Positions 49,131 to 57,403 of a DNA stretch of 64,000 bases are shown here, one piece after another; the first letter of the stretch is position 1; every line of letters begins with the position of its first letter. Location: NCBI RefSeq assembly GCF_050389775.1, contig NZ_CP177150.1, forward strand, positions 1 to 64,000, in the 5' to 3' direction. The DNA comes from Marinibacterium sp050389775. GTDB taxonomy: Bacteria > Pseudomonadota > Alphaproteobacteria > Rhodobacterales > Rhodobacteraceae. Position numbers and translations under genes: made by a program. The notes under the pieces are model-generated. The model had not been told where the DNA came from. It was given only the letters and a program-made list of their open reading frames with translations, and made no database searches.

Positions 49131-49538
49131 TCAAGGGTAGTCGCCGGGCCAATACGGGTCAATGTCCATCCCGGCGGGCGCATCACCGTCAAGGGTGACG
49201 CCGTTGTGCCCGCCGACCGAATCCACGACCGCCTCCGAAATCGCCCATTTCAGATCAGGGATCCAAAGCCTGTCTTTCACGGTCATACTGTAGGTTGCGC
49301 CGGCATTGGAGTCGCACCAGATGGTTTCCAGACGCCGGGACATGAGTTCGGGCATGGCATCGACGATACGTTTCATATCTTCCAGTTCGCGAAGAACCGC
49401 CCATCTGCTCTCAAGCCGCACCCCCTTGTAGGTGAAGCCCGACACTGGCGCCTTTTGTCCGGCCGCTGCCCGGTCGATCTCGTTTTGCCGGTAAAGGGTT
49501 TCCGCCAGTTCCGGCGGCATTTCGATGTCATCAACCAT
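49131..49538 (-). CDS. Hypothetical protein (135 aa)
   Basis: A soluble acidic protein (PPELAETLYRQNEIDRAAAG, then WAVLRELEDMKRIVDAMPEL and DGDAPAGMDIDPYWPGDYP). I do not recognise the family. The ATG at 49538 follows GGAGGCCGAG. It lies upstream of the HTH/DUF3800 pair on the same strand, separated by the palindrome cluster. Confidence 0.6.
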   Translation of the reverse strand: MVDDIEMPPELAETLYRQNEIDRAAAGQKAPVSGFTYKGVRLESRWAVLRELEDMKRIVDAMPELMSRRLETIWCDSNAGATYSMTVKDRLWIPDLKWAISEAVVDSVGGHNGVTLDGDAPAGMDIDPYWPGDYP

Positions 49539-49761
49539 GGCTCGGCCTCCTGTGTGTTCCCACCTTGTTCCATGTGATTTGCGAGAGCAACCGAAACCGG
49601 CTCGGCACTTGCAGCGAACGTCGTTCGTAGCTTTGAACGTGGCGCCCGATGCCTGACGGCCTCCCCTGCTCGGCTTCGCGTGTCGCAAGGGAGATATCGG
49701 CCCTTGGCCGATCGCGCATTCGGCCATGCGGCCTCACCGCGGCGTCGCACCCAGGCCCCCG

Positions 49762-49909
49762 GGTTTGCCCGCCTCGCGAGCACGTCGCTCCCCGGCCGCT
49801 CCGACGGATTGCGCTCCGGTCTGTTTTGTCCAGAGGCCAAAACCATCCCTCCACTTCATCCGTCTCCCGCGTCCGGTCGCGGCGTTTGCCTGCTCGTGTC
49901 GGGCAAACC
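49762..49909. repeat. Inverted repeat in the long leader of the DUF2493 gene
   Basis: GGTTTGCCCG (49762-49771) and CGGGCAAACC (49900-49909) are perfect complements. A local alternative, GTTTGCC/GGCAAAC, competes for the right arm from about 49884. The whole 49539-50192 gap (about 650 bp) has no gene that I can support; its open frames are GC-driven. Confidence 0.5.
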
Positions 49910-50192
49910 TACCGTCAAACACACACACATGAGCGCGGAAGCATATCCTCCGGATGGCCCCCAAATCAGCCCGCCTCAAGGATCGCAAAACTTTTCGGCA
50001 AGGGCGGTGCGCACGGAGGTGTCAGCCCAGTGATCGAGGGTGCGCCCGTGGTTGGCGGCGCGCCCGGAAAACTTTTGCGCCCGGCAAGCCGGCGGCTTCG
50101 CCGTCCCTGACCCGGACAGATTCGGTGAACCAGACGTACGGCCATGCCCCCACACTCACGTGGTGGCTCCTAAACCATCTGGAGATACCGAC

Positions 50193-51122
50193 ATGGCTTA
50201 CGACAACGCAACCGCCTACGAGACCACCGAACTCTTCGGGCTGACGGAGAAGGGCGCCGTCCTGCCGATCCCCGAAGACGACGTCCTGAAGGACAGCATC
50301 ACCCGAGAGACCTTCGAAGCGCTGCTCGGCCAGCTGCGCGGCACCGGGCTCGAGAGCGAGATCGAACCGCTCGCGCATGGGTTCGCCACGATCCTGCAAC
50401 GCCGCAAGGTTGCACTCGGCAAGGAGCTTGACCGCACCGCCGACAAGATCGGAGCACTCGCAAAATCGCACGACGGATCGGAGATCGCGGAGACCGCGCT
50501 GGAAGAGGCCCAGGTCCGCTTCCTGCAGCTGAGGGAAATCGTCGGAGCCGTCGAGACGATGGCCGAGGCGGCGGCGGAATGCTACGAGGTCGAGACCGGC
50601 CATGCGTTCATCCCGGCCGCAGGCTCGCGGGCGAGCGTCCGGGCTCAAGAGACCGGGGCGGTCTTCGAAGCACAGCAGCTCCTGGAACAGCATGATCGCG
50701 AAACGGCTGCGAAGTCGAAGGTCGAGGGGGTGCCCCTGATCGTCTCGGGCGCCACCGACTGGACCGATATCGACGTCATCTTCAACACGCTCGACAAGGT
50801 TCGGGAGCGCATCCGGCAAAACCGCAGTCAGGAGATCTTCCTCTGCCACAAGGGCGGCAAGCATGGTGCCGAGATGATCGCGGCACGGTGGGCGCGAGCG
50901 CGCGGCGTCGCGCAGGCGCGCTTCGATCCGCGCTGGTCCGCACATGGGCGGGCGGCTCCGTTCAAGTGCAACGATGAGATGCTCGACGACAAGTTCGCCG
51001 CGACGGGTGTTGTGCTCTTCGGCGGCAACGGGGTGGCGCTGAACCTCGGGCAGAAGGCCGAGGCGAAGGGTTTGACCGTGATGCGGGTCGCCGATCCGGC
51101 GAAGAAGGCATCGGATAAATGA
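50193..51122 (+). CDS. DUF2493 (YspA/SLOG-like) protein
   Basis: A 309-aa protein. The N-terminal half is helical (ETFEALLGQLRGTGLESEIE, ELDRTADKIGALAKSH). The C-terminal part (about 185-290) is a DUF2493 domain, a Rossmann-like SLOG relative: PLIVSGATDWTDIDVIFNTL, then EIFLCHKGGKHGAEMIAARW and the end ATGVVLFGGNGVALNLGQKA. Such domains may bind nucleotide-type ligands, and the family is common on plasmids; the function is not known. The start follows TCTGGAGATACC. Confidence 0.8.
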   Translation: MAYDNATAYETTELFGLTEKGAVLPIPEDDVLKDSITRETFEALLGQLRGTGLESEIEPLAHGFATILQRRKVALGKELDRTADKIGALAKSHDGSEIAETALEEAQVRFLQLREIVGAVETMAEAAAECYEVETGHAFIPAAGSRASVRAQETGAVFEAQQLLEQHDRETAAKSKVEGVPLIVSGATDWTDIDVIFNTLDKVRERIRQNRSQEIFLCHKGGKHGAEMIAARWARARGVAQARFDPRWSAHGRAAPFKCNDEMLDDKFAATGVVLFGGNGVALNLGQKAEAKGLTVMRVADPAKKASDK

Positions 51123-51130
51123 CCGAGAGA

Positions 51131-51157
51131 GGGTCGCGCACGGCGCGGCCCCTTTTT
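51131..51157 (+). terminator. Rho-independent terminator after the DUF2493 gene
   Basis: GGGTCGCGC (51131-51139) pairs with GCGCGGCCC (51143-51151), allowing one G-T pair, followed by C and five T. The gap from here to 51343 holds no recognisable gene. Confidence 0.7.
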
Positions 51158-51343
51158 CCGTTCTCTCGGGCTGTCTGCCAGCCGTAGGAAGGGACGGACT
51201 GAGGATCATTTCCCTGACCGGCGAAAGGGCGTTCCGGCCCGGCTTCGGCGGGGTCGTTTCGTTTGGGGCAGGACTGGCGCTATTCGCGCGGGAGCCGCTG
51301 TCGCGGCGAAATGGCCCCAGGAGGGGCCATTCCAATCCGTGAG

Positions 51344-51643
51344 CTAATGGCTCGCAGGCATCGGAACGATCAGCACATCCTCATCGGGGCACATCTGGCT
51401 GTGATACTGGATCATGGCATCGGCCGAGCGGAAGTGCTTGTGCTCGCCGGACGACGTCGTGAACACCGGCTCTTCCGTCTCGTCGGGGAAAACACCCATG
51501 ACGACCCAGACGGTTTTGCCGTTCGCAGGGTCTCTATGGGGTTCGTAGCGCAGGCGGCCCCCTTCTTTGATGAACTGGCGCACCCTGTTGCCGAGTAGCA
51601 GGGCGCGCTTCGGTTGTCGGATAGCCTCGCTCGATTGGTCCAT
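51344..51643 (-). CDS. Hypothetical protein (99 aa)
   Basis: A small soluble protein (KRALLLGNRVRQFIKEGGRL, KTVWVVMGVFPDETEEPVFT, CPDEDVLIVPMP). AAGGAGGAATAA precedes the ATG, a strong ribosome site. No family recognised. Confidence 0.65.
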   Translation of the reverse strand: MDQSSEAIRQPKRALLLGNRVRQFIKEGGRLRYEPHRDPANGKTVWVVMGVFPDETEEPVFTTSSGEHKHFRSADAMIQYHSQMCPDEDVLIVPMPASH

Positions 51644-51754
51644 TTATTCCTCCTTCCTGGTCCGTTTGTGCCGTGCCACAGGTTGAATGACCGGCGCCGC
51701 AACGGGTCGTGTCGGCTCGCCGCTCAGAAAGAAGCGGTTGGCTGAGAACGTCAT
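51644..51754 (-). CDS. Possible 36-aa peptide upstream of the 99-aa gene
   Basis: An open frame ending at the TAA that overlaps the ribosome site of the next gene; it reads FSANRFFLSGEPTRP and ends RHKRTRKEE. Longer forms from TTG starts at up to 51844 are possible. It is supported only by the close 3' fit, so it may be a leader peptide or no gene at all. Confidence 0.3.
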   Translation of the reverse strand: MTFSANRFFLSGEPTRPVAAPVIQPVARHKRTRKEE

Positions 51755-52094
51755 GCTGGCTCTCTGTCGGGAGCCCATGACGCCGGTCTTCGCATCTTCA
51801 TTGAGAGAGATGCGAAAGCGGTCATCGTGGTCATTCACCAACAAGAACCAAGCCCGGAATTGCTACTTTGAAACAGTCTGGGGTTGAACCTTTCTGTTCC
51901 ATCGTTGCGCGGAAAGACGCCAGTCAACGTCAGGGCAAGGCACTGAAAGTGGATATGTTTTTTAATGTGTCTCGGTCTCAGGAAGCGGCTGAAGTTCCGG
52001 TTTTAGGCGCATTCCTGGTTCGGAGATCGCATTGCCACCGTGATCCAGGACCAAATTTCTGACGGGTCGATTTTCGCCGAGCATTTGAGGCCGA

Positions 52095-52200
52095 GCGGTT
52101 TCCCAGCCTGGAATGGAGCGACCTTGGGAGCGGAGTTTCAGGCCGGAGCAGGCCCCGAACGAGACCCCAAGTATCGAGAGAGGGGCCTGTGGGAAACCGC
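52095..52200. repeat. Nested inverted repeats in a long non-coding stretch
   Basis: GCGGTTTCCCA (52095-52105) pairs with TGGGAAACCGC (52190-52200). Just inside the right arm, GGGGCCTG pairs with CAGGCCCC at about 52149-52156. The 51.85-52.65 kb gap has no supported gene; the open frames there look GC-driven. Confidence 0.5.
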
Positions 52201-52654
52201 GGCGGAACGTTGGGTCTGGGCGAATCCCGCGCAGGCGCGGGACCGCGTGCCGAGGTTCCGGTCGGCGCCGCCGCCCTCCACCCCGAGCCGGACACCCCCG
52301 TGCTCCCTTCGGCCAAGAGCGCTGCGGTCAGTCTCTCCGAGCCAGCCCTCAGCGCGGCCGAATGGTCGCTCAGAGGCCTCCGTCTCGGCCAAAGGTCTGG
52401 CCCGCATTTCGCGATCGGGTCGGGGTGGCGCAGCGCAGGAAGGAATGCGCAGGTTCGGGCATCCGTCAGTGTGCGAACGCGCCTTCGCGGTGTGGCGATT
52501 TGATTGGGAGAGCGTGCGCCGGCCACCTCCCGGTGCAAGGGCGAGCCCTTCTCCACTGCGCTGCGCTTCGTTGCGACCGCAGGCGGTGCACCCGTCCGGT
52601 CTGGGCCGTCGCGGTGATCTCCCGAAATCATCCATCACCGAAAGGAGCACCACA

Positions 52655-52807
52655 ATGAACAAGATCATCGCCCGTTTGCGCTCAATCCTGCGAAGCCTCA
52701 CCACCAAAGCGAACCTCAAGATCTCGGTTGCGCTCAGCGTCCCCGGTTTCCTCAAGGTCGAGGTCAGCTACTCCCGCAACCTGGATCGGCCTCCGGAGGA
52801 GGGCTGA
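52655..52807 (+). CDS. Small basic hypothetical protein (50 aa)
   Basis: The product reads IIARLRSILRSLTTKANLKI, then SVPGFLKVEVSYSRNL. AAAGGAGC precedes the ATG. It has a basic amphipathic N-terminus. It is preceded by 800 bp of non-coding DNA and followed by a GC-rich hairpin. No family recognised. Confidence 0.6.
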   Translation: MNKIIARLRSILRSLTTKANLKISVALSVPGFLKVEVSYSRNLDRPPEEG

Positions 52808-52856
52808 TGGCGGCCGCCGGCCTCGGCTAGCTGAACTTCCCGTAAAGATCAGAAGA

Positions 52857-52879
52857 GACCCGCGCAGTTTGCGCGGGTC
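52857..52879 (+). terminator. Strong hairpin after the 50-aa gene
   Basis: GACCCGCGCA (52857-52866) and TGCGCGGGTC (52870-52879) form a 10-bp stem with a 3-nt loop. No T-run follows directly, so it may be a weak terminator or an mRNA-stabilising end. Confidence 0.5.
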
Positions 52880-52978
52880 ACATGGTTTCAGAGGTCAGGA
52901 CAGGGGATCGACGGGCTTGCGCCCGCTCACCCCCGCCCTGGCAGTTTCCTTTGGTCTGGTCCGCCCAACAGACCTGCC

Positions 52979-53093
52979 CCGGACAGTCAAAAGACAAGCG
53001 CCGCGCAGGCGCGTCGTCTCCGACGAGGACCGTGTCCTCGGCCTCTGGCCTGCGGGCCGCACCATCCTCGTCTCCGATCCTTTGACTGTCCGG
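52979..53093 (+). promoter_or_regulatory. Structured leader element upstream of ardC
   Basis: An outer 13-bp stem, CCGGACAGTCAAA (52979-52991) with TTTGACTGTCCGG (53081-53093), encloses further hairpins: GCGCC/GGCGC bounded by AGAC/GTCT (about 52992-53020) and CGAGGAC/GTCCTCG (about 53025-53041). GACGAGGA can instead pair with TCCTCGTC (53066-53073), so two exclusive folds exist. This suggests an RNA switch or a multi-site protein target. The flanks to 52880 and 53238 hold no gene. Confidence 0.55.
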
Positions 53094-53238
53094 TTCGGGC
53101 CCGTGGGTCGGGCTTCGCCCTCCCCCACTCTGTTCCGCCGAAAACATGCGTTTCCGGTCGGATCAGGTGGCCGAGGCGCAGCCCATCGGCGGAAGGAGGG
53201 CACCAAGCCTCCCCGTCCCACCAGTCAGGAGGCCACAA

Positions 53239-54120
53239 ATGGCTAAATCGGATTTCGACATCTACCAGCACGTCACCAACCAGATCATCGAGGCGATGGA
53301 GGCGGGCGTTTCGCCGTGGCGCAAGCCGTGGACCGGCGGCGAGCAGGGCGGCACATTCCCGCTGCGGGCAAATGGCGAACCCTATCGGGGGATCAATGTG
53401 CTGATGCTCTGGCTTGCCGCCCATGCCAACGGGTTTGCTTCGGCGCATTGGTTCACCTTCAAGCAGGCCAAGGACCTTGGCGCGCATGTGCGCAAGGGGC
53501 AGAAGTCCTCGACGGTGGTGAAATACGGGACCGTCGAGCGTGAGAATAATGACGGCGAGGCGGTCGCGATCCCCTATGCGCGCGCCTATCGCGTCTTCAA
53601 CGCGGACCAGATTGAAGGCTTGCCCGAGCAGTTCTACACCCGTCCGGAGGTGCAGGAGGATCTTGGCACCCGTCCCCTGCCGGAAGTTGATGCTTTCTTC
53701 CAAGCGGTCGGGGCGAATGTCACGCATGGCGGTGTAAGGGCGTGCTATATCCCGGCGGAGGATCGGATCCAGATGCCGCCCGTGTCCGCGTTCATCTCGG
53801 CGCAGCACTACACGGCAACGCTCTGCCACGAGGTCACGCATTGGACAGGGCATCGGTCGCGGCTGGACCGCTTCAAGGTCGGTAGCACCAAGGCGGACTA
53901 TGCCCGCGAGGAGCTGATTGCAGAAATCGGCAGCTGCTTCCTTGGCGCGCGCATTGGCGTCGAGCCGACCATCGACGAGGCCGCATCTTACCTCGATAGC
54001 TGGCTCGGGGTGTTGAAAGAGGACAAGCGGGCGATCTTCAAGGCCGCGAGCGCCGCGCAGAAGGCCGCAGACTTTGTTCTGGAGGCCGCCGCCGCCGGCG
54101 GGGCTTTACGCGCCGCCTGA
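53239..54120 (+). CDS. ardC: ArdC-type anti-restriction protein
   Basis: A 293-aa protein with the ArdC layout: N-terminal ssDNA-binding domain (YQHVTNQIIEAMEAGVSPWR, then PYRGINVLMLWLAAHANGF) and C-terminal zincin metallopeptidase domain with HEVTHWTGH (about residues 196-204). Plasmid ArdC proteins bind single-stranded DNA and protect incoming DNA against type I restriction during conjugation. A CAGGAGG ribosome site precedes the ATG. It sits beside the partition and mobilization genes, as expected of a leading-region gene. Confidence 0.92.
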   Translation: MAKSDFDIYQHVTNQIIEAMEAGVSPWRKPWTGGEQGGTFPLRANGEPYRGINVLMLWLAAHANGFASAHWFTFKQAKDLGAHVRKGQKSSTVVKYGTVERENNDGEAVAIPYARAYRVFNADQIEGLPEQFYTRPEVQEDLGTRPLPEVDAFFQAVGANVTHGGVRACYIPAEDRIQMPPVSAFISAQHYTATLCHEVTHWTGHRSRLDRFKVGSTKADYAREELIAEIGSCFLGARIGVEPTIDEAASYLDSWLGVLKEDKRAIFKAASAAQKAADFVLEAAAAGGALRAA

Positions 54121-54142
54121 GCAGATCGGCAAGACTTCGCAA

Positions 54143-54164
54143 GGGGCCCGCAATTGCGGGCCCC
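54143..54164 (+). terminator. Perfect palindrome/terminator after ardC
   Basis: GGGGCCCGCAA and TTGCGGGCCCC are adjacent perfect arms, 22 bp in all, 23 bp after the ardC stop and followed by ATCTGTTT. Confidence 0.65.
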
Positions 54165-54178
54165 ATCTGTTTGAAGTC

Positions 54179-54192
54179 CATACATATGTATG
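54179..54192. promoter_or_regulatory. Palindromic operator candidate upstream of the RHH-parA-parB operon
   Basis: CATACATATGTATG is a perfect 14-bp palindrome in AT-rich DNA about 165 bp before the RHH gene. It is a candidate binding site for the RHH protein or a parS element for ParB. Confidence 0.45.
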
Positions 54193-54355
54193 ACTCTATG
54201 GACGCCACTACAGGCACGCGGCCTGGCCCCAGGAAAAATTTGCCGCGCCGAGACAGATGTCTCGTCGCGGCGGCCTGTGGCCGAGGTCAGTCGCCCTGCA
54301 TCAGGGTGCCGCGCATATGTCAGCCGAAATCCGACTGCGTTTTGCGGAGAGGTCG

Positions 54356-54544
54356 ATGCGCAATCCAACACGCATGTTTTCCATGAATATGCCCGTCGAC
54401 GTGCATCGCGCCCTGAAGCGCGAGGCCGTCGAGCGGGATACGACAATGGGCGAGATCGTCCTGGAGGCGCTTGAGCTTTGGGGCTTGAGCCAGAAGACTG
54501 ACGAGGAGGGAGCAGACCGTGACGACAATCGTCATCGCGAATAA
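54356..54544 (+). CDS. Ribbon-helix-helix DNA-binding protein
   Basis: 62 aa. The RHH core reads MFSMNMPVDVHRALKREAVE followed by RDTTMGEIVLEALELWGL. I chose the ATG at 54356 because GGAGAGG lies upstream; an ATG at 54317 is possible. The gene overlaps parA by 26 bp. Small RHH proteins next to ParA often act as operon repressors or centromere adaptors. Confidence 0.75.
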   Translation: MRNPTRMFSMNMPVDVHRALKREAVERDTTMGEIVLEALELWGLSQKTDEEGADRDDNRHRE

Positions 54545-55259
54545 TAAGGGCGGTGTCGGCAAGACCACCGTGGCGAGCCAGATTGCCTTTTACCTTGGTC
54601 GTTCAGGCTATTCTGTAATCGCCGTTGATCTGGACGGGCAACGCAACTTGACCAGCGCCATGGGTGGTGCGCGGGTCGTCGGTAATGCGTTGCAGATGCT
54701 CGAGGGTGGCGGAGCGCCGAGCTTTTCCGTCGATCCTGGCGAGGTCGTCCTGATCGAAGGAGACCGCGACGTGCCTGTCAGCTCGGACGATGCGGTGCTG
54801 CAAAGCACCGTGGCGGCGCTGGACGGCTTGGACGGCGCGGACTTCTGCATCGTGGATACGCCGCCGACATTCTCGGCGCTGGTCTACGGCGCGCTTCTGA
54901 CGGCGGACTTCATGTTGTCGCCCATCGAGCTGAAACGGTTTTCACTCGATGGTGTCGAGGGCGTTCTGAAAGCCTTCGTGCAGGTGCAGGAGATCAACGA
55001 GGGCATCCAGTTCCTGGGCCTGCTGCCGTCGCGCTTCGACGCCGTGAAGAAGAATGAGCGCGAGACCCTGCTCGCGGTTGCGGAGTCCTATTCCAACCTT
55101 CTGGTGCCACACGCCATCCGGAACCGGGTTGGATACGAGGCGGCAGAAGCAGAAGGGATCCCGGTGTTCGAGGTGCCGACCGCCAGCGGCAAGGAGGCTG
55201 CCGCCGAGTTCGGGGCCTTCTTCGACTGGTTCATCGAGGCTATCGAGAAGGAGGATTGA
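54519..55259 (+). CDS. parA: ParA-family partition ATPase
   Basis: 246 aa, starting at a GTG. Deviant Walker A KGGVGKTT (residues 10-17), VIAVDLDGQ, and FCIVDTPPTFSALVYG as Walker B. It lacks the N-terminal HTH of RepA, so it is the short (type Ib-like) ParA class. With the RHH protein and ParB it makes a second partition module distinct from repAB. Confidence 0.92.
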   Translation: MTTIVIANNKGGVGKTTVASQIAFYLGRSGYSVIAVDLDGQRNLTSAMGGARVVGNALQMLEGGGAPSFSVDPGEVVLIEGDRDVPVSSDDAVLQSTVAALDGLDGADFCIVDTPPTFSALVYGALLTADFMLSPIELKRFSLDGVEGVLKAFVQVQEINEGIQFLGLLPSRFDAVKKNERETLLAVAESYSNLLVPHAIRNRVGYEAAEAEGIPVFEVPTASGKEAAAEFGAFFDWFIEAIEKED

Positions 55260-55262
55260 GCC

Positions 55263-56303
55263 ATGGCCGAGAAGAAATTTGGCAGCACGATGCAGACGCT
55301 CGACCGTCTCAAGAAGAGCGGCGATCTCGCGGCCCTGACGCGGAAGAACAAACCGGCGCAGGCCGGGCAGCGTGACATCCCGCTTGACGACATCGTGCCG
55401 GACCCCGAACAGCCCCGTCGGCATTTTGACAAGGAACAGTTGGCGTCGCTGGCGGAGAGCATCCGGACCCAGGGTGTTCTTCAGGCGATCACGGTGCAGC
55501 CTGCAGATGAGGCCGGGAAGTACGTGTTGATCATGGGTGAGCGGCGTTTTCAGGCTGCGAAGCTGGCGGGACTGACCAGGATCCCCGCCGTTGTTCGCGA
55601 AATGACGGATGCGCTGCGCATGGCGCAGCTGACCGAGAACGTGCAGCGGGCCGACCTGACGACCCTTGAGGTCGCGGAGGCGGTCGCTGCGATGCGGGCG
55701 GCGGGCCAGTCGCGCAGTGCGATCGCCGAGGCGCTTGGCTGGAACGAAGGCGAGGTGTCCCGCTTCGCCGCCCTGGCCAGGATGCCGGATGTGTTGCGCG
55801 ACGCGGCCGCCCGGAACGCGCCGATCCGCGCGCTGTCGGATTTGAACACGCTCTGGAAAAAGGACGAAGCCGCCGTTCGGAAGTTTCTCAATGAGACCGA
55901 GGCGGTAGATATTTCTCGCGTGACCGTCGAGCGCCTGCGGGGAGAGATCGAAAGCCAACAGACCGCGCGCGACGTGCGTGCCGTCGTACCGCTTGCACCG
56001 GAAGGACCTCAGGCGGAAAGTCCGAGGGATACCTTCGATGCAAGCTTTGAGATGGCGGAAGCGGCAGGGGAGGGGAGCGAGCCAGGTGAAGCGCCAGCGG
56101 CAGCTTCTCAGACCGTGCCCCGGCCGCGCGTCGCCAGCGCCTCGCCCGCCCTTTTGGTCCGTCATGCCGGACAGCTTGGCCGGGCCTTGCTTGATCAGCT
56201 TGCCTCGAACAGCAAGTCCGTTCTCATTCGTTTCGAGGAAGATGGCCGGGTGGCAGAAGTGCCCCTGGTCGAGGTCGAGCTGGTGGAGTTGCTGCGGGAC
56301 TGA
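55263..56303 (+). CDS. parB: ParB-family partition protein
   Basis: 346 aa. ParB N-terminal domain with IPLDDIVPDPEQPRRHFD (about 39-56), GVLQAITVQ and the CTP-binding-type GERRFQAAKLAG (about 94-105); ENVQRADLTTLE; an HTH (SRSAIAEALGWNEGEVSRFA, about 155-174); then an acidic linker and a C-terminal domain. It starts 3 nt after parA. Confidence 0.92.
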   Translation: MAEKKFGSTMQTLDRLKKSGDLAALTRKNKPAQAGQRDIPLDDIVPDPEQPRRHFDKEQLASLAESIRTQGVLQAITVQPADEAGKYVLIMGERRFQAAKLAGLTRIPAVVREMTDALRMAQLTENVQRADLTTLEVAEAVAAMRAAGQSRSAIAEALGWNEGEVSRFAALARMPDVLRDAAARNAPIRALSDLNTLWKKDEAAVRKFLNETEAVDISRVTVERLRGEIESQQTARDVRAVVPLAPEGPQAESPRDTFDASFEMAEAAGEGSEPGEAPAAASQTVPRPRVASASPALLVRHAGQLGRALLDQLASNSKSVLIRFEEDGRVAEVPLVEVELVELLRD

Positions 56304-56315
56304 GGAGGACGAGAG

Positions 56316-56603
56316 ATGGTGAATATCGCGCTTTGGAATGCAATGCTGCTGATCCGCACGCCGGTTCAGGCGGCGCTCACGGTGCTGATGGTGCTGCATC
56401 TGGTTGCCGCTGTGGCCGGAGCCGTCATGATCTTTACTGGCTACGGCGTCGAAGCGGTTGATCAGATCCCCTTCGTCTATCGGCTCATTGCTCCCGTTCT
56501 GATGGCTGGTGTCTTTGTCATTCTGAGCACTTTGTCCTTCTATCTCGATAGCCTTGTCTTCCGCGTCACCCCGCGCAATCGACTGCTTTCCCTCTGGGGC
56601 TAG
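56316..56603 (+). CDS. Small membrane protein
   Basis: 95 aa with two clear membrane helices (VLMVLHLVAAVAGAVMIFTG, about 23-42, and LIAPVLMAGVFVILSTLSFY, about 57-76). It starts 12 bp after parB with a GGAGGACGAGAG site, so it shares that operon. I do not recognise a family. Confidence 0.7.
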   Translation: MVNIALWNAMLLIRTPVQAALTVLMVLHLVAAVAGAVMIFTGYGVEAVDQIPFVYRLIAPVLMAGVFVILSTLSFYLDSLVFRVTPRNRLLSLWG

Positions 56604-56633
56604 CCCTCGGCAAAGCAGGCCTGACGAATCGAA

Positions 56634-56665
56634 ACGCACCGCCTTCGGACGGTGCGTTTTTCTTT
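56634..56665 (+). terminator. Rho-independent terminator of the parAB operon
   Basis: ACGCACCG (56634-56641) pairs with CGGTGCGT (56650-56657), followed by TTTTCTTT. Confidence 0.85.
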
Positions 56666-56692
56666 GCGACCAGCGCTGGGTCACGCTCTTTC

Positions 56693-56781
56693 GATGTGGT
56701 CCCGGACCGCATCTCGCGCCCGCGGCGGCATCTTGCCCAGCCTTGACGAAGAACGCGGAAAACGTGGTCCCGGACCACGTT
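56693..56781. other. Two GGTCCCGGACC palindromes upstream of the mobilization genes (candidate oriT)
   Basis: The first repeat has arms GATGTGGTCC and GGACCGCATC (56693-56713, one mismatch). The second has perfect arms AACGTGGTCC and GGACCACGTT (56761-56781). Both share the core GGTCCCGGACC. They lie 70-150 bp before mobC in non-coding DNA, where an origin of transfer would be expected; no nick site can be assigned. Confidence 0.5.
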
Positions 56782-56848
56782 CGGGGCTAGGTTTAAGACT
56801 AATGCAGGATAGGCTAAGCGCCAGCAAGTAATGCACCTTTGAGGTAAA

Positions 56849-57403
56849 ATGCCGACAAAGAAAAAAGCCGCGATGACCTATCTGCCGCCTGATCGCCATG
56901 CCCAGCTGGCGGCGCTGGCGGCATCGGAAGGGCAAACGGTGTCGGTCCTCTTGGGGCGCCTGATCGGTCTGGCGCTGGATGGGGACGAGGCCGCGCCGCC
57001 GCCCAGCCGTCCGACTTCCCGCGCGCGGCGGGAGGGCAAGGTGACGGTCCGACTGGCTTCCGACGTGCGGCAGGATCTGGAGGAAGAGGCGCGGTCCCAA
57101 GGCGTCACGGCATCCACTTGGGCTGCCGCGCTGCTGTCGGCCCGGATGCGCAATGCACCGCAGATGGTGTCGGGCGAGAGACGGGGCGTTCGCGCCGCCT
57201 ACCGCCAACTTCGCGGGTTGGCTGTGAACGCCAACCAAATTGCCTATGCCCTGAACCGAGGTGTGTTGACCGGGGCGGGCGCTGATCTGACCAAGGCGGA
57301 AGTCGAGGCTCTGCGCCAGGACGTCGCCAAGCTGCGCATGGCGCTCAGCGTCTATGCAGAAGGCCGTTTCCAGTTCCAGTCCGGGGAAGATGATCAGTCG
57401 TGA
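56849..57403 (+). CDS. MobC-like mobilization accessory protein
   Basis: 184 aa, basic, mostly helical. The C-terminal AAYRQLRGLAVNANQIAYAL (about 117-136) matches the conserved segment of plasmid mobilization relaxosome proteins (MobC/TraJ-like). The N-terminal part (TVSVLLGRLIGLALDG, GKVTVRLASDVRQDLEEEAR) suggests RHH-type DNA binding. It overlaps the relaxase start by 4 bp (GTGA). Confidence 0.82.
   Translation: MPTKKKAAMTYLPPDRHAQLAALAASEGQTVSVLLGRLIGLALDGDEAAPPPSRPTSRARREGKVTVRLASDVRQDLEEEARSQGVTASTWAAALLSARMRNAPQMVSGERRGVRAAYRQLRGLAVNANQIAYALNRGVLTGAGADLTKAEVEALRQDVAKLRMALSVYAEGRFQFQSGEDDQS

Noticed and set aside
49560..50190. Overlapping open frames on both strands in the DUF2493 leader
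   Set aside because: High GC alone keeps several frames open here; none has a ribosome site, conserved-looking segments or a consistent codon pattern.
52040..52654. Open frame running into the 50-aa gene from far upstream
   Set aside because: The upstream part is compositionally random, overlaps the nested inverted repeats, and a good ribosome site exists only at the short start.
54942..56684. A 580-codon minus-strand open frame opposite parA and parB
   Set aside because: It crosses two genuine partition genes and a membrane-protein gene; composition is typical of an antisense shadow.
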